A stretch of 5,314 nt of DNA from Gemmatimonadota bacterium (GTDB taxonomy: Bacteria; Gemmatimonadota; Gemmatimonadetes; Gemmatimonadales; GWC2-71-9), in NCBI GenBank assembly GCA_003222235.1, contig QHVD01000206.1, positions 1-5,314 on the forward strand, given 5' to 3'. Shown one piece after another: positions 4,728 to 5,314 of this stretch. The stretch's first letter is position 1, and every line of letters starts with the position of its first letter. A program made the position numbers and the translations under genes. The notes under the pieces were generated by a model, which saw nothing but the letters and a program-made list of their open reading frames with translations, was not told where the DNA came from and did not search any database.

Positions 4728-5314
4728 ATGAGCCGGTTCCTTCAGAGATGGGGCATGGTCGCGGTGCTGCTGACGCTCGCCGGGCGGGCTGCGGCGGCGC
4801 AGGCGCGCGCTCCTGCTTCCTCGTCGAAGGAGATCGACATCATGGCCCATTTGGGCAACTCGCACACGATCGAGCTGCCGTCGTGGAACGTCCCCTACTA
4901 CAAGGAGATCGAGCTACCGCGGTTGGCGCCGATCCGCGTCGATGGTCTCACCATCGATCTCTCGCCGACCAGGCACGCTGTCTTTCTCGCGCTCGCGGCG
5001 GTGCTCGTCGGGCTGGTCTTCCTGTACACCTCGCGTGTCGTGGCGCGGGCGGAGGCCGCCGGGCGTCCGCCGCGCGGCTTTGCGGCCGCTATGGAGGCGA
5101 TGGTGCTCTACATCCGGCAGGAGGTCATCCTGCCGAACGTCGGGCCTCACGGGGAAGGGTACGTCAACTACCTTCTGACGGTCTTCTTTTTCATCCTAAC
5201 GTGCAATCTCCTCGGCCTGCTGCCGTGGAGCGCGACGCCCACCTCGAACATCGCCGTCACGGGGGCGATGGCCGCCCTGTCCCTGGTCGTGATCGAGATC
5301 TCGGGGATGCAGGC
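4728..5314 (+). CDS. atpB: F0F1 ATP synthase subunit a (3' end beyond window)
   Basis: Subunit a of the membrane sector, which provides the two half-channels for ion passage along the c-ring. 195 complete codons are seen and the frame is open at the window end. Residues 1-26 look like a signal peptide (R7, hydrophobic 10-18, Ala-rich site near AQA 24-26). Residues about 27-80 form a periplasmic segment, as in Bacteroidota and relatives; E. coli subunit a lacks such a signal. The first core helix is about 83-101 (HAVFLALAAVLVGLVFLYTS). A family-typical amphipathic stretch follows (AMVLYIRQEVILPNVGPHG, 125-142), then the second core helix with the hallmark FFFILTCNLLGLLPW (153-167, N160) and TPTSNIAVTGAMA (170-182). 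The essential arginine of the later helix lies beyond the window and cannot be checked. The genes for subunits c, b and delta normally follow. The ATG is fixed by AAGGAG ten bases upstream. Confidence 0.96.
   Translation, partial: MSRFLQRWGMVAVLLTLAGRAAAAQARAPASSSKEIDIMAHLGNSHTIELPSWNVPYYKEIELPRLAPIRVDGLTIDLSPTRHAVFLALAAVLVGLVFLYTSRVVARAEAAGRPPRGFAAAMEAMVLYIRQEVILPNVGPHGEGYVNYLLTVFFFILTCNLLGLLPWSATPTSNIAVTGAMAALSLVVIEISGMQ

Overview
The window is GC-rich and densely coding. It carries six protein genes in two divergent groups that meet in a 165-bp intergenic region at 4003-4167. The left group is on the minus strand. In transcription order it holds a 143-residue uncharacterised, probably exported protein (4002 to 3571), a MoxR-family AAA+ ATPase (3459 to 2422), and a large signal-transduction ATPase with a BTAD/SARP-like N-terminus (2197 to beyond base 1, C-terminus cut off). 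The right group is on the plus strand and is the start of an F0F1 ATP synthase operon: a 66-residue AtpZ/AtpI-family protein (4168-4368), a 118-residue four-helix AtpI-like protein (4365-4721) and ATP synthase subunit a, AtpB (4728 to beyond 5314).

The organism is probably a GC-rich Gram-negative bacterium of the FCB group, and Gemmatimonadota fits best. This is inference. It rests on an AtpB with a cleavable-looking signal peptide and a periplasmic N-terminal extension (as in Bacteroidota), a large BTAD regulator outside an obvious actinobacterial context, and two promoter-like boxes of the Bacteroidota form TAnnTTTG. No rRNA, tRNA, CRISPR array or mobile element was seen.

Region by region: bases 1-2197 are one minus-strand reading frame (732 codons seen, open at the window edge). 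The long plus-strand frame opposite it is a GC-rich shadow. Bases 2198-2421 are non-coding and hold a plausible promoter for the BTAD gene (TTGACA, 19 bp, TAATAG). That promoter overlaps a direct repeat with an 11-bp period, the geometry known for SARP regulator operators. Bases 3469-3570 are a short gap upstream of the MoxR gene. Bases 4003-4167 are the divergent control region, with a perfect 11-bp tandem repeat beside one start and a third copy of its core beside the other.

Functionally, the right group builds and assembles the membrane sector of the proton- or ion-driven ATP synthase. The left group looks like regulation and protein maturation (MoxR chaperone-type ATPase, BTAD regulator) plus one unknown envelope protein. 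I found no clearly new multi-gene system. The most interesting signals are the regulatory repeats and the unknown CPIC-tailed protein.
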